Assembly: GCA_050084515.1 (NCBI GenBank)
Contig: CM114274.1
Span: forward strand, 36,580,001 to 36,644,000
Reading direction: 5' to 3'
Origin: Blasia pusilla
Taxonomy: Eukaryota > Marchantiophyta > Marchantiopsida > Blasiales
DNA: 64,000 nucleotides
A model generated the notes under the pieces. It saw only the letters and a program-made list of their open reading frames with translations, did not search any database and had not been told where the DNA came from. Shown here in pieces: positions 11,290 to 22,769 of this stretch (positions are counted from its first letter, which is position 1; every line of letters begins with the position of its first letter). The position numbers and the translations under genes were made by a program.

Positions 11290-11435
11290 GACCCTAATAG
11301 AGAGTAATGGGAAGGGGTTTTTTCTCTATAGACCAAACTCATCATCAATAGAGACAATATTAGAAATACTTAGAGAATTATGGTTATTATTAGGTGGATT
11401 TCTAGTATTTGCATCTCCAACCGCTTGAGTAAAAG
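11290..11435 (-). mobile_element. Truncated 3-prime fragment of the same non-LTR family
   Basis: This stretch matches 7165-7285 in order, covering the end of the coding region (the AQAVGDANARG part) and the start of the untranslated tail, with scattered substitutions. It is the expected shape of a 5-prime-truncated or internally broken copy. It lies about 1 kb upstream of the larger copy in the same orientation. Confidence 0.6.
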
Positions 11436-12690
11436 TAATGTGATTCAAATGATGAGAATGTGTTTCATCTAGAGTTGGTGGATGGTTTTTCGTAATGGAT
11501 TGGTACTTGGATGATAAGAAGATGTTTTTTTTAAGAACTTTAAGATGGTTATAAAACCGGTTTATTTTTAAAATTTTGGTAGGATGATTATGGGTTTAGT
11601 GGATGGACACAATTTCTATCATAAATACTATTCATTGTTGTTCATGTTTATCCCAGGAAGTCCCAAAATTTATGAAGTTGCGGATTGGTTTTTGTAAAAA
11701 CTCGTGGAAACCATTATGTGCGTAGCCAACCCCACTACCACCTGCGACCAACGCCGACCATCCAGAGAGGATCCTATACATCTAGCCATCTTTCTAGAGT
11801 ATCCATCACCTCTAAATTGTGACTTAATTTTATTTTATATTGTAATTTCTTCCAATGCCCTCCCTTTGGGCCTTAAATATAAACCTTTTTTGCACAAAAG
11901 CAATAAAGATCGGCGATGCTATGACTATCGCCCAACCATGAATTTATGAGTTCAAGAGTAACCACATCTAACATTCTACTTTAAGAATGTTGGAAGTTGA
12001 TTCCTTGTGATCCAATATAACTCAAGCCAAGCCAAACAAGTCCCTTTAAAGAATTATATTTCGAATGTCAATTACTTAGCTCAAGCAAAGGTAGATGCAA
12101 GCTCCATATATCAATTCAAACAAGCAAGGGCACATTATCGCTCCAATCGCTCTCACAAAAAAGATTCTCTTGTTTTTACTCAACAATCCCAAAGTGTATA
12201 TTTACCCCAAGAGAGCATGCAATTAATTCTTCTCTCAAACAGGGGGATGGCCTTTCCTTCACACCCACAAGTTGACTAACATCCTATTAGGACAAAAAAA
12301 GACGTGACTCTTGGCATTAAAAGATCAAAAATTGAGAATACAATTCATAGCTCTAATTTTCTATTGACAATGGTGCTTGTTCATCTCGTAGCCCAAAATC
12401 CAACAAAAAATCAACAACACTTCCATGCTCAATTCTTCCACAAAAACCTTAATATAAAGCAAAGAACTAAGCAATCATACATGCTCTCAATATCCCTTCC
12501 ATGGTACCTCTGCTCTCCCATTCAATGTCCTACCGTGCATTGCTATCGTACAAAATTTATGCATCAAAATGATACCATCGGCTGGCTCTTTTGAGCACTT
12601 CCATGAGCTACTCAACAAGGAACACAGTCCCTAACCTACAACACCAATGAAAATCATCGAGCTCCCAATCTCTCTCTCTTAATCTCAATC
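11436..12690. other. Intergenic, no gene recognised
   Basis: Plus-strand frames at 12,007-12,279 and 12,304-12,594 are open for 90-96 codons, but have no recognisable domain and are rich in His, Gln and Ser as random AT-rich translations often are. No splice-linked partner was found. Confidence 0.45.
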
Positions 12691-12905
12691 AAGCGGTAGA
12701 TAACCAAGAGGTTAGGTGAACAAACATAAGGTCCTCTTGAAGAGGTCTTGGGTTCAACTCTCCCCTTGGACACTAGGGGGCGGTCTCAACCCTAGGGCAG
12801 TGGCATCCCCTACCGGCCTAGGGTATGGATGATCCATGCTCAAGAGAGAGAACACCTTGTATACCTTTCATGTGAGCGCCTTGACTATGCTCCCGGGTCA
12901 AAAAT
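12690..12905 (+). mobile_element. Possible tRNA-derived SINE
   Basis: A box A-like run (ATAACCAAGAGGTTAGG, near 12,700) is followed about 45 bp later by a box B-like run GGTTCAACTCT near 12,751, the spacing of a tRNA-derived internal promoter. The downstream 130 bp is GC-rich and non-coding, as in a SINE body. There is no clear 3-prime tail or target duplication, and no second copy was found in the window, so this rests on the boxes alone. Confidence 0.35.
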
Positions 12906-13055
12906 CTAGATAAAAATTCCAGACCTTCATAGCAAAAACCAAATTTCCTCAATGAGAACCCCAAATCTAGATATGAAGGTTCCTGTTGGATGCGATATCG
13001 ATCATATATGTGGAAGGGGTCCCATCAGCCGGATCGGCTTCCTGTGGACTAAACA

Positions 13056-13186
<131 letters not shown>

Positions 13187-13639
13187 GGGGATTTTCTTAT
13201 CGCTACATGGCTAGAGGCTATATCCATTAGAGGGAGGATGGAAAGGAGATAAACATGGAGGATCGTTAAATGTTTTGCTAGCGGATTGTCAATTCGTATT
13301 CCATTTTTTTCATCTTAGACTCAATTTGTTCATGTCCTTAAGCTTGAACTTTGAGTCTTTCTTTTTTCCACTTATGTTGGGGTTCTCCAAAGTTCTTGAT
13401 CTTTGGACCTCCTCCTCTCGTGAATATGTTTATAGATCTCTAAATGAAATTTCATATATTATACAATTTTAATGTTATGATCTCTGGTTATAATCCGATC
13501 AATGGCTTCCTCTTACTTTTCTCAATCAACTGCTACATACTGGATCTAACATATGAACTCATCCCCTTTTATTAATCATTGGTAGGTGGCTTTCTCATCA
13601 CGTCCTTTTTTAAATGCTTCAAATTTCTGGATTTTGGGG

Positions 13640-13964
13640 CAAGGATGTACAAAAATGGACAAGTCCATCCCTAGGACGGACAAGTTTGGATATGTCCACA
13701 AACATGGATTGCAATAGATGGGACCCACACTTCTAATTCATGATGGAGGAAGGGCAAGGGCAAGTGGGGCAATAATTGGGGAGAGAGTGCAGGTGGAGAT
13801 GGAGGGAGAAAGAAACGTGAGAGTATGAAACACATGTAGAAGGAAAGTGAGGAGAGTGAGAAAGAAGGGGAAGGTGGGGCCCACATTAACAAGTCCTTCC
13901 ATAGGACGGACGTAAGGCCACGGACATGGATGTGTCCGTCGGACTTTGTCCGCATACAACCTTG
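13640..13964. mobile_element. MITE-like element with CAAGG termini
   Basis: The left end CAAGGATGTAC and the right end CAACCTTG form imperfect terminal inverted repeats, and both subterminal regions carry GGACAAGTCC/GGACTTTGTCC type blocks. The flanks (ATTTTGGGG on the left, ATTTGGGAT on the right) are similar enough to be a decayed target duplication of about 8-9 bp, which would suit a hAT- or Mutator-type element. Related ends recur at 41,615-41,638 and 42,097-42,127. The interior is purine-rich and encodes nothing I recognise. Confidence 0.5.
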
Positions 13965-14500
13965 ATTTGGGATCTCCTAAGCCACCTCCGTATCCAAATC
14001 TTGACTCACCTTGATATTTCCAACTTGCAATCACTAAATGGATGATACCCATCATGTATAGATCCTAATTCCCAAACAATGAGATATCCCTAGGTAAGGA
14101 ATTATGGTAATCCTTGACTTCTGTTGTTGATGGGAGATATGGAAATCGTAGTCTCAAATGAGCTACATGTCAAAGTGAGATTCACCTTACAATCTCATCT
14201 CATTCCATATTGAAGAATTGCAATACTCCAAGACCTACTTGTACCACATCTACCAATCCAATTTTGGTTTCTCCAAAGAGATCCAACACTCTCATATCCT
14301 CTTTTGGATATTCTTATACAATCGATACGGTGTCCAAAGATGATAATGTCACACTCTATGCTAAATTGGGCTCTTGTAAAATATCTCGATATGGTACAAA
14401 GACCTTACTCTATTTCGTCTATACGGGCTTTTCAACACTTTATCCAAAATTTGCGTAAGTAAGCTAGTGAGGAATGTGGGAGACTCTTGGTGAGTCTAAG
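13965..14500. other. Intergenic or repeat DNA, no gene recognised
   Basis: An 82-codon plus-strand frame (14,210-14,458) has no recognisable domain. A short block near 14,270-14,300 resembles the reverse complement of 22,390-22,430, suggesting shared repeat sequence on either side of the LTR elements between them. Confidence 0.4.
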
Positions 14501-16466
14501 TCCTTGAGCGTATGAGGAAGGGTTTCCATCACGGCGTTTCTTCCAGGTTTCAGAAGAATGGGGTAGTTTGAGTGGTCGTAGTGGAGTTACATGGAGTGGA
14601 GTGAGGTTTCGAGTGAGGAACCACCTCTACTCACATCTGTGGATGAATCATCATCATTGGACATCGAGTATGGTAATGAGATCGTAGATGAAGACAATGG
14701 AACGTAGAGGGAGATGGACGATATGGGCCACCTAGGAATGCGTCATTTCTCGTGTACAGTAGGCACCATTGATCTTGATAATTTCATCTAGAAGTTTGAC
14801 ACATGGTGCGATGTGCAAGAGATTCAAGCCTTCTAAAAGTTTCCACGTCATAAAAGGTTAACCCTTTTATGGCGTGGAAGGGTTTGTGCCAACATCTAGA
14901 GGATCCTCCAATGGATGACGACATGGAGTTTGGGTCATTACACTTGATAGAGATCGACGTGTGGAGGAGGTATTGGGCTCTAGGGTATGTATCCATTAGT
15001 GGTCGCAAGGCGGATGATAGGATCGTGAGAGAAGAGAGACCTACACCATCAGCCCAGGGACTAGATGGAGTTGATGCCAATCAGGGCGGTGAGGTAACAG
15101 AGACATCTCGTGCTAGAGCACCACCCAGTTTCAATTTGACAGTGGATTTCTTCCGTAAAAAATTAGTGAGGAGTTACCAAGGCGTGCGGACCGATAAGCT
15201 GAAGAGTCTACAAAATTTTCAGCGAAGATTGGGTGAGAGTATGAGAGAGGCATTGACTAATTATTTCTACGTATGGAGTAATTGAGGCACAATTAGTATA
15301 GTATTGGTATGGGGTTTTGGACCGGGAGCTACGGAGGAGAGTCCGAGATGCGATGTTGCTTTACATAGTGCAACCCACATTGAAGGTGATCTTCGAGTTT
15401 TCTGAGCCGGTTGAGCTCAACATGAGTGAGGAAAATCCCATGGTGGTGACCACATGATTTTCTTGAGAGCCAATGGGTCCGCTACTATGAGAAACCCCAC
15501 AAATGTTTGAGCATACACCAATACCACGGGGAAGGATCGATGTACCCAAAGAGCATAGTAGGTATCGTGAGCCCAAGAGGCAACAACCCATATTCACATA
15601 TGTTGGCAAGCAGGGACTAGCGTTGGCTTATTCTAAGTGTAGTGGGCCCCATAGACAAAGGGATTGCCCACAGGATGGTAGAGGGCCTAGGATTTATGAG
15701 CCACCAAGGATCATCCCATCATAGTTGCAGTGTGACCCTTATCACCAATATGGTCATACTAGAGATACATGTTTTGATCTTCATTGAGAGCTTTGTCTAG
15801 AGGTAAGTTGAGGGTCTAGGGGTGAGAGAGCTGGTGGAGATCGAGGAGTTGATGATAATGGTGGTAGGGTTTCACCACCAATCATAGGAGATGAAGCACG
15901 TGCACCCGATGCAACGCTCCTGACTTGCATTGATCACTTGGAGTAGAGGGTTACTACCATGACGATGATGCAGCCAGTGATAGGTACGGAGCCAAGAGTA
16001 GCTAGTGTGGCTCTAGCCTCCACGTTGTATCAAGATATGGGGGAGGATTATGTGGATTTGAGGTTTATGTGTAGTGCGGCACATGTAGAGGCTACTACAA
16101 TGGTGATTTGGGGTGCTACAAGAGTGATTGAGCCACTAAAAGGTGAGGTAGAGAAATACCCATAGGAGGAAATTGATGGGCAATAGGCCAGGTTCCTCAT
16201 TCATTTACATTGTCAAAGGCACTTCACATATCTTCGATGGTGCCTATATGGCCAGTAGTGCCTATAGGTGGGGTAAGTGCCTCGACGTCACAAAGAGTTG
16301 GAGAGACAACTCCTGTACAGGCTCACATGGAGCCTATGTCGGCCACATTATTGGAGGTGGCCAATGCACTAGGGTGAGCTAGACTTCATTGTTTTCCACC
16401 ATGGAGTTGGCGACTATGGGAGTTGGACCAGCGGAGGTGTTCCGCCTGGCAGCCAAGTTATGTGGG
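14500..16466 (+). mobile_element. Left part of an old gag-like retroelement relic, interrupted by copia
   Basis: The plus-strand frame 14,869-15,285 ends with FFRKKLVRSYQG and a Leu/Arg-rich helix-like tail, in the style of an LTR-element gag capsid. Downstream, two broken zinc knuckles can be seen in other frames: KCSGPHRQRDCPQDG near 15,640-15,680 and HQYGHTRDTCFDLH near 15,736-15,777, each missing one expected Cys. That order (capsid then double knuckle) fits a gypsy-like gag, but the class is inferred. Many stops and frameshifts show long inactivity. The copia element at 16,472 cuts it; the right part is at 21,451-22,130. Confidence 0.4.
14841..14879. repeat. Hairpin, 17-bp arms with one mismatch
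   Basis: Positions 14,841-14,857 and 14,863-14,879 are reverse complements with one mismatch and a 5-nt spacer. It lies just at the start of the gag-like open frame of the old element. Confidence 0.8.
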
Positions 16467-16471
16467 ATGGA
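16467..16471 (+). repeat. Target-site duplication, left copy
   Basis: ATGGA directly precedes the 5-prime LTR and recurs directly after the 3-prime LTR at 21,446-21,450. Five base pairs is the usual copia length. Confidence 0.9.
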
Positions 16472-16896
16472 TGTTGGATTCTCAACATCCACTCCTATGA
16501 GCACCATTGATCTGATCCAGGCTTCCCCTTTTATGAGGAGAAGCATGGATCGATGGTTCCGACTTAGACGTCGAAGGAGTCATAGTAATATGACGTAGGT
16601 GGTTTACGGAGTAGCGTTACTAGGTTTATCTAACCCTATATTGCATCAGGGTGCGGGGCACCCTGATGCAAAATTTTTCTATTAATAGAAACAAAGAAAA
16701 ATAGGTAAAAACCCTAGTTTTCCCGAGCAGTCAAATAGTCGGGAGCCGCAGCGATAGCGTATTCTCGTATGTAGAGTTATCTCCCAGTTCAGGTTCCATC
16801 GAAGCTCTTCTGTGAGCGCACGGACGGACTAGGCCACTTTGTATCTCTAAGTTTTGTAAAGATTTCAGTGATTTCGTCACTTTCTCTTTTTTCACA
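16472..16896 (+). repeat. 5-prime LTR of the copia element
   Basis: It begins TGTTGGATTCTCAACA, itself a short inverted repeat, and ends in CA just before the PBS. A strong internal hairpin (about 16,640-16,672, arms TTGCATCAGGGTG and its complement) is shared with the 3-prime LTR. Length and TG..CA ends are typical. Confidence 0.95.
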
Positions 16897-16908
16897 TGGT
16901 ATCGAGCA
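16897..16908 (+). other. Primer-binding site, initiator tRNA-Met type
   Basis: TGGTATCGAGC starts immediately after the LTR. It is one base short of the common copia PBS TGGTATCAGAGC, which pairs with the 3-prime end of initiator tRNA-Met. The missing base may be decay. Confidence 0.8.
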
Positions 16909-16968
16909 AAGAGGTTTTCCAAAGATTTTATATCGGCGATCTAGTGTGTTTGCACAAAATCTTGAGAG

Positions 16969-17742
16969 ATGGCTACTTCTTCGTCAGTTCGTGCTCGCCC
17001 TCCTCCGCGGGGTGAAGGGAAGTTACATGGGTCTAACTATACGTTGTGGAAGTTCAAAATGAGAACTGTTCTCGAATCATTTGAGATATGGGAAACGGCC
17101 ACAAGGGTCGATTCAAATCCACAAGCTAGTTTGAGTTCTGCATGTTCATCTTCATCTGGGGATATCGATCCTGTTGTATTGTTGGTATGGAGACGCAGAA
17201 ACGTTGATGCTCTATATGCGATTGTCACGAATGTAACTGATTCTGTCATGACTCTCATTCAACATACAACCACTGCTGCTGAGGCGTGGAATATTTTGAA
17301 GAATCAATATGAAACGAGGAATGAGACTGGGATTCTGAATGTGGAGAATCAGCTTACGTCCGAGAAATTTTCAGAAGGAGAAAGCGCGGAGCAGTTTTTG
17401 ACAAGGATCAAGAATCTTCAAGATCAGATGGCATCCGTAGGAATTTCAAAATCTAGCGAAGATTTGGCACGTCGGTGCATAAGGATTTTGCCTCAAGGTA
17501 TGACGGTTTAGTAATCATCAGATGAATATTCAAGTAAGACCCACGCCGCTTACTTTTGAACAATTTAGTGCAATGTTGGTAGAAGAGGAAATGCGCAAAG
17601 CAAGAGAGGGAAGTGATGCATTTTTAGCGCCAACGCGAGAGGTAGAAATCAGGATTACAGTTCAAATGTCAAGAAGAAATTTCCAAGAAAAACCTTCAAA
17701 TGCTTTTATTGTGGTAAGCTAGGTCATCTTATCAAAGATTGT
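16969..17742 (+). pseudogene. copia gag with CCHC zinc knuckle, broken
   Basis: The first frame (16,969-17,511, 180 codons) has the usual copia gag start with a nucleic-acid-binding-like N-terminus, a WNILKNQYETRNE segment and an EQFLTRIKNLQDQM helix. It ends at a TAG. Gag sequence continues in another frame from 17,522 and again in a third frame holding the knuckle CFYCGKLGHLIKDC at 17,701-17,742 (C-x2-C-x4-H-x4-C). Gag packages element RNA into particles. The stop and two frame changes would prevent a normal product. Confidence 0.85.
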
Positions 17743-17894
17743 AGAAAGAGGAGTCAGGATGAGAAGAACGGTTGTTTAAGACCTAAGAAGGAGTCTGGAA
17801 ATTCTGTAGAACTGGGAGAACATGAAGTAGATGCTTGGGTAGCAATAGAAGAGTTTTGCACACAGGCAGAACATTCTTACTAAGACAAAGAGTG

Positions 17895-17975
17895 AAGATG
17901 CATGGGTGCTCGATAGTGGAGCATCTAGGCATACGACCAATCATAAGGATTGGTATAGCTCCTACAACCTCTACA
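17895..17975 (+). pseudogene. copia aspartic protease fragment
   Basis: WVLDSGASRH at about 17,903-17,932 is the retropepsin active-site block, with DSGAS at 17,912-17,926. It lies in a different frame from the integrase region that follows, so a frameshift occurs after about 17,940. The protease would cut the polyprotein into mature enzymes. Confidence 0.8.
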
Positions 17976-17979
17976 GAGC

Positions 17980-18960
17980 CCATCGTTGTTACTGTTGGGA
18001 ATAATGCAAAGTGCCCTGTAGAAGGGAAAGGCACAATTTCTTTAGTCTCACAAAAAGGAGATGAAAAGAAGTTAATTGATGTACTGTACGTACCAAAGTT
18101 GAAGCGAAATTTGATTTCAGTGGCAGTATTATGTGATCGAGACCTAGAAGTTCATTTCAGGAAAACTGGAGCAGTCATTGAGGATGCCAATGGGAAAGTA
18201 GTGGGTGAAGGTATACGACGTGGAAATATCTACGAGTTGTATGCTTTCACGACAAGTGTAGGTACAGATCTTAGTAGCAGTAAGTTGTGGCATGAAAGAT
18301 TTGGTCACCTTAGCTTTCCTTTACTAAGTCAGATGCAGAAATTTGGCATGGTTGCTGATTTACCAACAATTTTTGGAGTGTCGGATACTTATGAAGCTTG
18401 TATGATGGGAAAGCAACACCGACAACCATTTCCACATGAGTCCAACAATAGGGCAAAGGCTCCTCTAGAGTTGATACATGCTGACCTCTGTGGTAAAATG
18501 AGAACAGTGGCATTAGGTGGTTCTTCCTACTTCTTTTTAGTTGTCGACGATTATAGTAGGAAGATGTGGGTGTATTTCCTTCGTGATAAGGCAAGTGCTT
18601 TTGGAAAATTTAAAGTATGGCACAAGCTGGTTGAGAATGAGACAGGAAAGAAGGTACAAAAGCTTCGCACCGATTGAGGAGGAGAATTCTTATCAACAGA
18701 ATTCAACAAATATTTGGGAGAGCATGGAATCAGTTTACGATTAACCACGGCACATACACAACAACAAAATGGAGTTGTTGAGCGTTGAAACCGCATGTGG
18801 TGGAGATGGCAAGATGTATGACTAAAGCAAAAGGTTTGTGAAGGATTTTGGGTCAAGAAGTTATTTTGCCGTATACATTCTAAATAGAAGTGCTACCAAG
18901 TCAGTGCAAGGCATGACTCCTCATCAATCATACTCAGGTAAGGTACCATCAGTCCAACAT
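17980..18960 (+). pseudogene. copia integrase with two in-frame TGA stops and a frameshift
   Basis: LWHERFGHLS (from 18,286) and CMMGKQHR form the His/Cys zinc-binding part, followed by HADLCGKM with the first catalytic Asp. The second catalytic Asp is at LRTD, directly followed by a TGA stop at 18,675-18,677 and then GGEF. The third catalytic residue is in NGVVER, followed by another TGA at 18,786-18,788. The frame then changes before the C-terminal part that runs into the RT frame at 18,838. Integrase would insert the element DNA into the genome; this copy cannot produce it. Confidence 0.85.
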
Positions 18961-20700
18961 TTCATGACTTTTGGTAGTGAGTGTTTTGTAAATATTCCTG
19001 AAGCATCCAGGACCAAGCTGGAGTCCAAGAGCAGGAAGTGCATCTTTATGGGATACAGTGATGAGTCTAAAGCTTATCGCCTTTGGTGTCCTGAGGAAAA
19101 GAAGATGCTTGTGAGTCGTGATGTGGTGTTCCACAAACAGCCTCGTCAAGTGGCGGATATCAGTGGTCCGTCCACATTATCATCAAACGAAGAGATAACC
19201 CACCAGAGCACACCACAAATGTTTACACGAGATCATCAAGAAGAAGAATTTGGTAATGATAACAAAGAGCAACCTGCTCTTCCACTACGGTCGTCATACC
19301 CTAAGTGGATAAAGCAGCTCTTGGATGGTAAGGATCCACCAACAACTCATGAAGTTGCTACACATCCAAGGAGATCCAAGAGACTAGAGGAGGAGAATAG
19401 AGCTTCCGCACATCTCGTCAACATGGCCCTGATGACAGAGGTCTTGAAGGTGGAAGAGCCATCATGCTTGGATGAGGCCATGGCTCATCCTCAATGGAGA
19501 GAGGCCATGCAGATGGAGATGGACGCTATTCAGAGAAATGAAACTTGGACTTTGGTTGAAAAGCCAAAGGACAGGAAGATAATACGCACCAAGTGGGTAT
19601 ACAAGACCAAGTACAAGTCGGACGGTACATTGGATAAATTCAAAGCGAGGTTGGTCGCACAAGGATGCTCACAAATCGAAGGTTTTGACTACTATGAGAC
19701 TTTTGCTCCCACTGCAAGGTTGACAACCATTCGAATTGTTCTAGCGGGTGCAGGAACAAGACGTTGGCTTGTATACCAATACGATGTGAAGTCTGCTTTT
19801 CTGAACGGGAGTTTCAAGGAGGAGGTATATGTTTCTCAACCACCAGGTTTTGAGACACCCGGATCAGAAGAGAAAGTTTGTTTACTTCATCGAGCATTGT
19901 ATGGGTTGAAGCAAGCCCCAAGGGTATGGTATCAACGAATAGATACATTCTTTCGAGAGAAGGGTCTCATCAAGAGTCCTTCAGAAGAAAATTTGTATGT
20001 GTTTTGCGAAGATGGGATGTATATGTTGATAGTCTTGTATGTGGATGATCTGATCATCACAGGAGACCACATTAAGAAAATAGAGGAAATAAAGGGAGTG
20101 TTGAAATGTGAGTTTGAAATGTCAGATTTAGGTCTTTTGCACTACTTTATAGGACTGGAAATTTGGCAACAGTCAGATTCTATTTTTCTCTCTCAGCAGA
20201 AGTATGCTAGAGAAATCTTGAAGGCATTCGGGATGACCGAGTGTAAGGCAGTGGTCTCGCCAATGGAGGTAGAGTTGAAACTCTCGATGGAGGATGTTTC
20301 ACCATTGGTAGATGAAAAGTTGTACAAAAAGCTTGTAGGCAGTTTGATATTTTTGTGTAACAAGAGACCGGACATTAGCCCATTTGTGGGAGTGTTGAGT
20401 AGGTTCTCAACTAAGCCTCGTGAGAACCATTGGAAGGCAGGGATGCGTGTGTTGAAGTACATCAAAGGCACTATCGAGTACGGCATCACCTATGGAGCAG
20501 GGACGGAAATGACAGCTTTTTGTGACTCGGATTGGGCAAGAGATTCAGATTCTCGAAGATCAGTTTCGGGTTATTGCTTCTTGGTAGGATCAGGTGTGGT
20601 GTCATGGGTCTGCTTCACAAGAAGCTTCTTGCTGACCCATGACAGTGGCTCTTTCTCCTACCGAGGTAGAGTACAAGGCGGCTTGTTATGCTTCTTGTGA
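18838..20700 (+). pseudogene. copia reverse transcriptase and start of RNase H
   Basis: This 620-codon open frame is the best-preserved part. It starts in the integrase C-terminus (FGSECFVNIPE, FMGYSDESKAYRLW). RT begins near 19,470 with the WREAMQMEMDAIQRNETW block, then KARLVAQGCSQ, YDVKSAFLNG (first Asp), LYGLKQAPRVWYQR and YVDD at 20,038-20,049. RNase H starts with CDSDWARD near 20,521. The frame is lost at about 20,615-20,640 and RNase H continues in another frame. Surviving length suggests relatively recent inactivation. Confidence 0.92.
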
Positions 20701-20995
20701 AGCAGTATGGTTGAGATGGATATTTGAGGACATAGGAGAAGCACCCGAAAGTGCTACTATAATGTGGTATGACAATCAGAGTTGCATTGCCATAGCACAT
20801 AATCCTGTGTTTCATGCTCGTACGAAGCACATAGAGATCCAGTACCACTTTGTTCGTGAATTGATCGTGAGAGAGGTTTTGAAGTTAGTCTATTGTCCAA
20901 CAGAGGATAACCGTACAGACATCTTCATGAAAGCCTTGAGCGGAGATCAGCTTCACCGACATCTGAAGGGTCTTGGCATAGGTCCAAGACAGTAG
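20639..20995 (+). pseudogene. copia RNase H, C-terminal part
   Basis: The frame continues RNase H after the shift: SPTEVEYKAACYASCEAVWL, DNQSCIAIAHNPVFHARTKH and the VREVLKLVYCPTEDN tail end about 30 bp before the 3-prime LTR. RNase H removes the RNA strand during reverse transcription. Confidence 0.88.
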
Positions 20996-21010
20996 TCCAC
21001 ATGAGAGTGG

Positions 21011-21024
21011 ATATTGAGGGGGGG
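21011..21024 (+). other. Polypurine tract
   Basis: A purine run ending in seven G directly abuts the TGTTGG start of the 3-prime LTR, the usual plus-strand primer position. Confidence 0.85.
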
Positions 21025-21445
21025 TGTTGGATTCTCAACATCCACTCCTCTGAGCACCATTGATCTGATCGGCCCCCTTTTATGAGGAGAAGCCTAGATC
21101 GATGGTTCCGACTTAGACGTCGAAGGAGTCATAGTAATATGACGTAGGTGGTTTACGGAGTAGCGTTACTAGGTTTATCTAACCCTATATTGCATCAGGG
21201 TGCAGGGCACCCTGATGCAAAAATTTTCTATTAATAGAAACGAAGAAAAATAGGTAAAAACCCTAGTTTTCCCGAGTAGTCAAATAGTCGGGAGCCATAG
21301 CGGTAGCATATTCTCGTATGTAGAGTTATCTCCCAGTTCAGGTTCCATCAAAGCTCTTCTGTGAGCGCACGGACGGACTAGGCCACTTTGTATCTCTAAG
21401 TTTTGTAAAGATTTCAGTGATTTCGTCACTTTTTGTTTTTTCACA
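21025..21445 (+). repeat. 3-prime LTR of the copia element
   Basis: Colinear with 16,472-16,896 apart from a 4-bp deletion and about 15 substitutions, clustered near the AGCC-TAGCG region. It ends in CA and is followed by the ATGGA target duplication. Confidence 0.95.
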
Positions 21446-21450
21446 ATGGA

Positions 21451-22130
21451 GAGGTGGTTGGTGAGAAGGTGGTGGAACAGCCCATAGAGCATGTGCTCGG
21501 GACGTCCTCCATTCAATCATGGCAAGTTGCGGTAGCAAAGTTGGTGGATATGCCAACTTGACTAGCCATAAAGCGAGCCATGATGACTCTAGGTGTGGTT
21601 TTGGTTGAAAAACAAGCTTAAGTATTTTTCTTGGTTAGTCCCATAGGAATGATATACCACATGCAATGCCTTCTATTTGATTCAAGCACACAACCCTTGA
21701 TGTTAGGGAAGGTGGAGTGTTTGGCGTTGGGATTGCGGAAAGGCGATATTTAGCCTTGTCCCTTTTAGATAGAGACCTCTATTGAGGGTTTGTCACCCAT
21801 GTAGTACGTGAATTGACATCAGTTAGTTGTTAGACTTCAGCCAGAGCATGAGTCGGATAGTGCGATGGTGCGCACTTGGGTGATTACGACACTGATTGAG
21901 TCATACGATAAGTTGGTAGGAAGTACGATGTTGTATCCCCTTGGTTTCATCCTAGATTTTTGGAAGGAGATGGCTTCTTATTGGCCATGGTGGCGATCAA
22001 GGGATGGATGGGTGAGCCATCTACCAGTGCAATTTTTAGGGAGTGGTGATGGTCGACCACATGAGGATATGGTGACGACGTTGGCAGCATTCATAGGTGG
22101 TGTTAGCTGACCATAAGAGTTATGGAAGAG
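21451..22130 (+). mobile_element. Right part of the interrupted old element
   Basis: Removing the copia insertion and one target-site copy joins this stretch to 16,466. Short open pieces remain (for example 21,865-22,110, with a Trp-rich FWKEMASYWPWWRSRDGW block), but I cannot assign a domain. Stops in all frames show it is dead. Calling it part of the same retroelement rests on adjacency and composition. Confidence 0.3.
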
Positions 22131-22760
22131 GAGCACCTATACGGAGGAAATTACCATAGCCAATACTCCCACGGAGAGGCATGTCACAGTGCGTCTCTTT
22201 TCCAATGGTATAGAGACCTCTTTATAGTTGTTGGGTAGGAGCGTTGAGTTGTAGAGGAAGTGCATATGAGCTCGTGAGGCAGGCATGGATTGGTGCCTAC
22301 GTCTTGGAGCAGACAAAGTCAGGTGACAATCATGCTCTCGGATTGGAGACTTGAGATCTTTGGATACCACAAATGTTATGTGGCAGTGTCTCAAGAAGGG
22401 TGCAAGAGTGTTAGATCTCTTCAGAGGAATCAACACGGCAGGTAGCTATAATATTTCAATGTTGTAGGGATGATGGCATCGATGGTGCTAGATGTGTATA
22501 GAGTAGTAGATCATGTAAGGTAGATGTGATATCTACAATCTAGAGTTAGGGGGGTTAGCCCAACTCCCATCTAGAGGGGAAGTTGTATGGTCTCGATGTA
22601 TATGCGTGAGTATATTTTGTTTATGGGTGGATCGACCGGTGTCTTGGAAAGATCGGTGTTGTGTGGTATGTAGATGTGACAAGAAATATGGATTGTGTAC
22701 CGATGTGTATGCGCACAAGATAGTCATCTTGTGTGGTAGATTGTGCTACATAAGCATGTG
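22131..22760. other. No gene recognised
   Basis: A 99-codon minus-strand frame (22,436-22,137) has no recognisable domain. It shares a short block in inverted orientation with 14,270-14,300. The region is probably repeat-derived. Confidence 0.4.
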
Positions 22761-22769
22761 GACTTCTAG

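Larger units (their letters stand above)
16472..21445 (+). mobile_element. Ty1/copia LTR retrotransposon, full-length but inactivated
   Basis: The element has two LTRs of about 425 and 421 bp, a PBS, a PPT, and gag-protease-integrase-RT-RNase H in the order that defines Ty1/copia (integrase before RT). It is flanked by the 5-bp direct repeat ATGGA at 16,467-16,471 and 21,446-21,450, so both ends are original. My manual comparison finds about 15 substitutions and one 4-bp gap between the LTRs, roughly 96 percent identity, meaning a moderately recent insertion. At least four frame breaks and three in-frame stops interrupt the polyprotein. It sits inside the older gag-like relic. Confidence 0.95.

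Noticed and set aside
12007-12594. Two adjacent plus-strand frames of 90 and 96 codons
   Set aside because: No recognisable domain, AT-rich composition-driven residues and no splice evidence.
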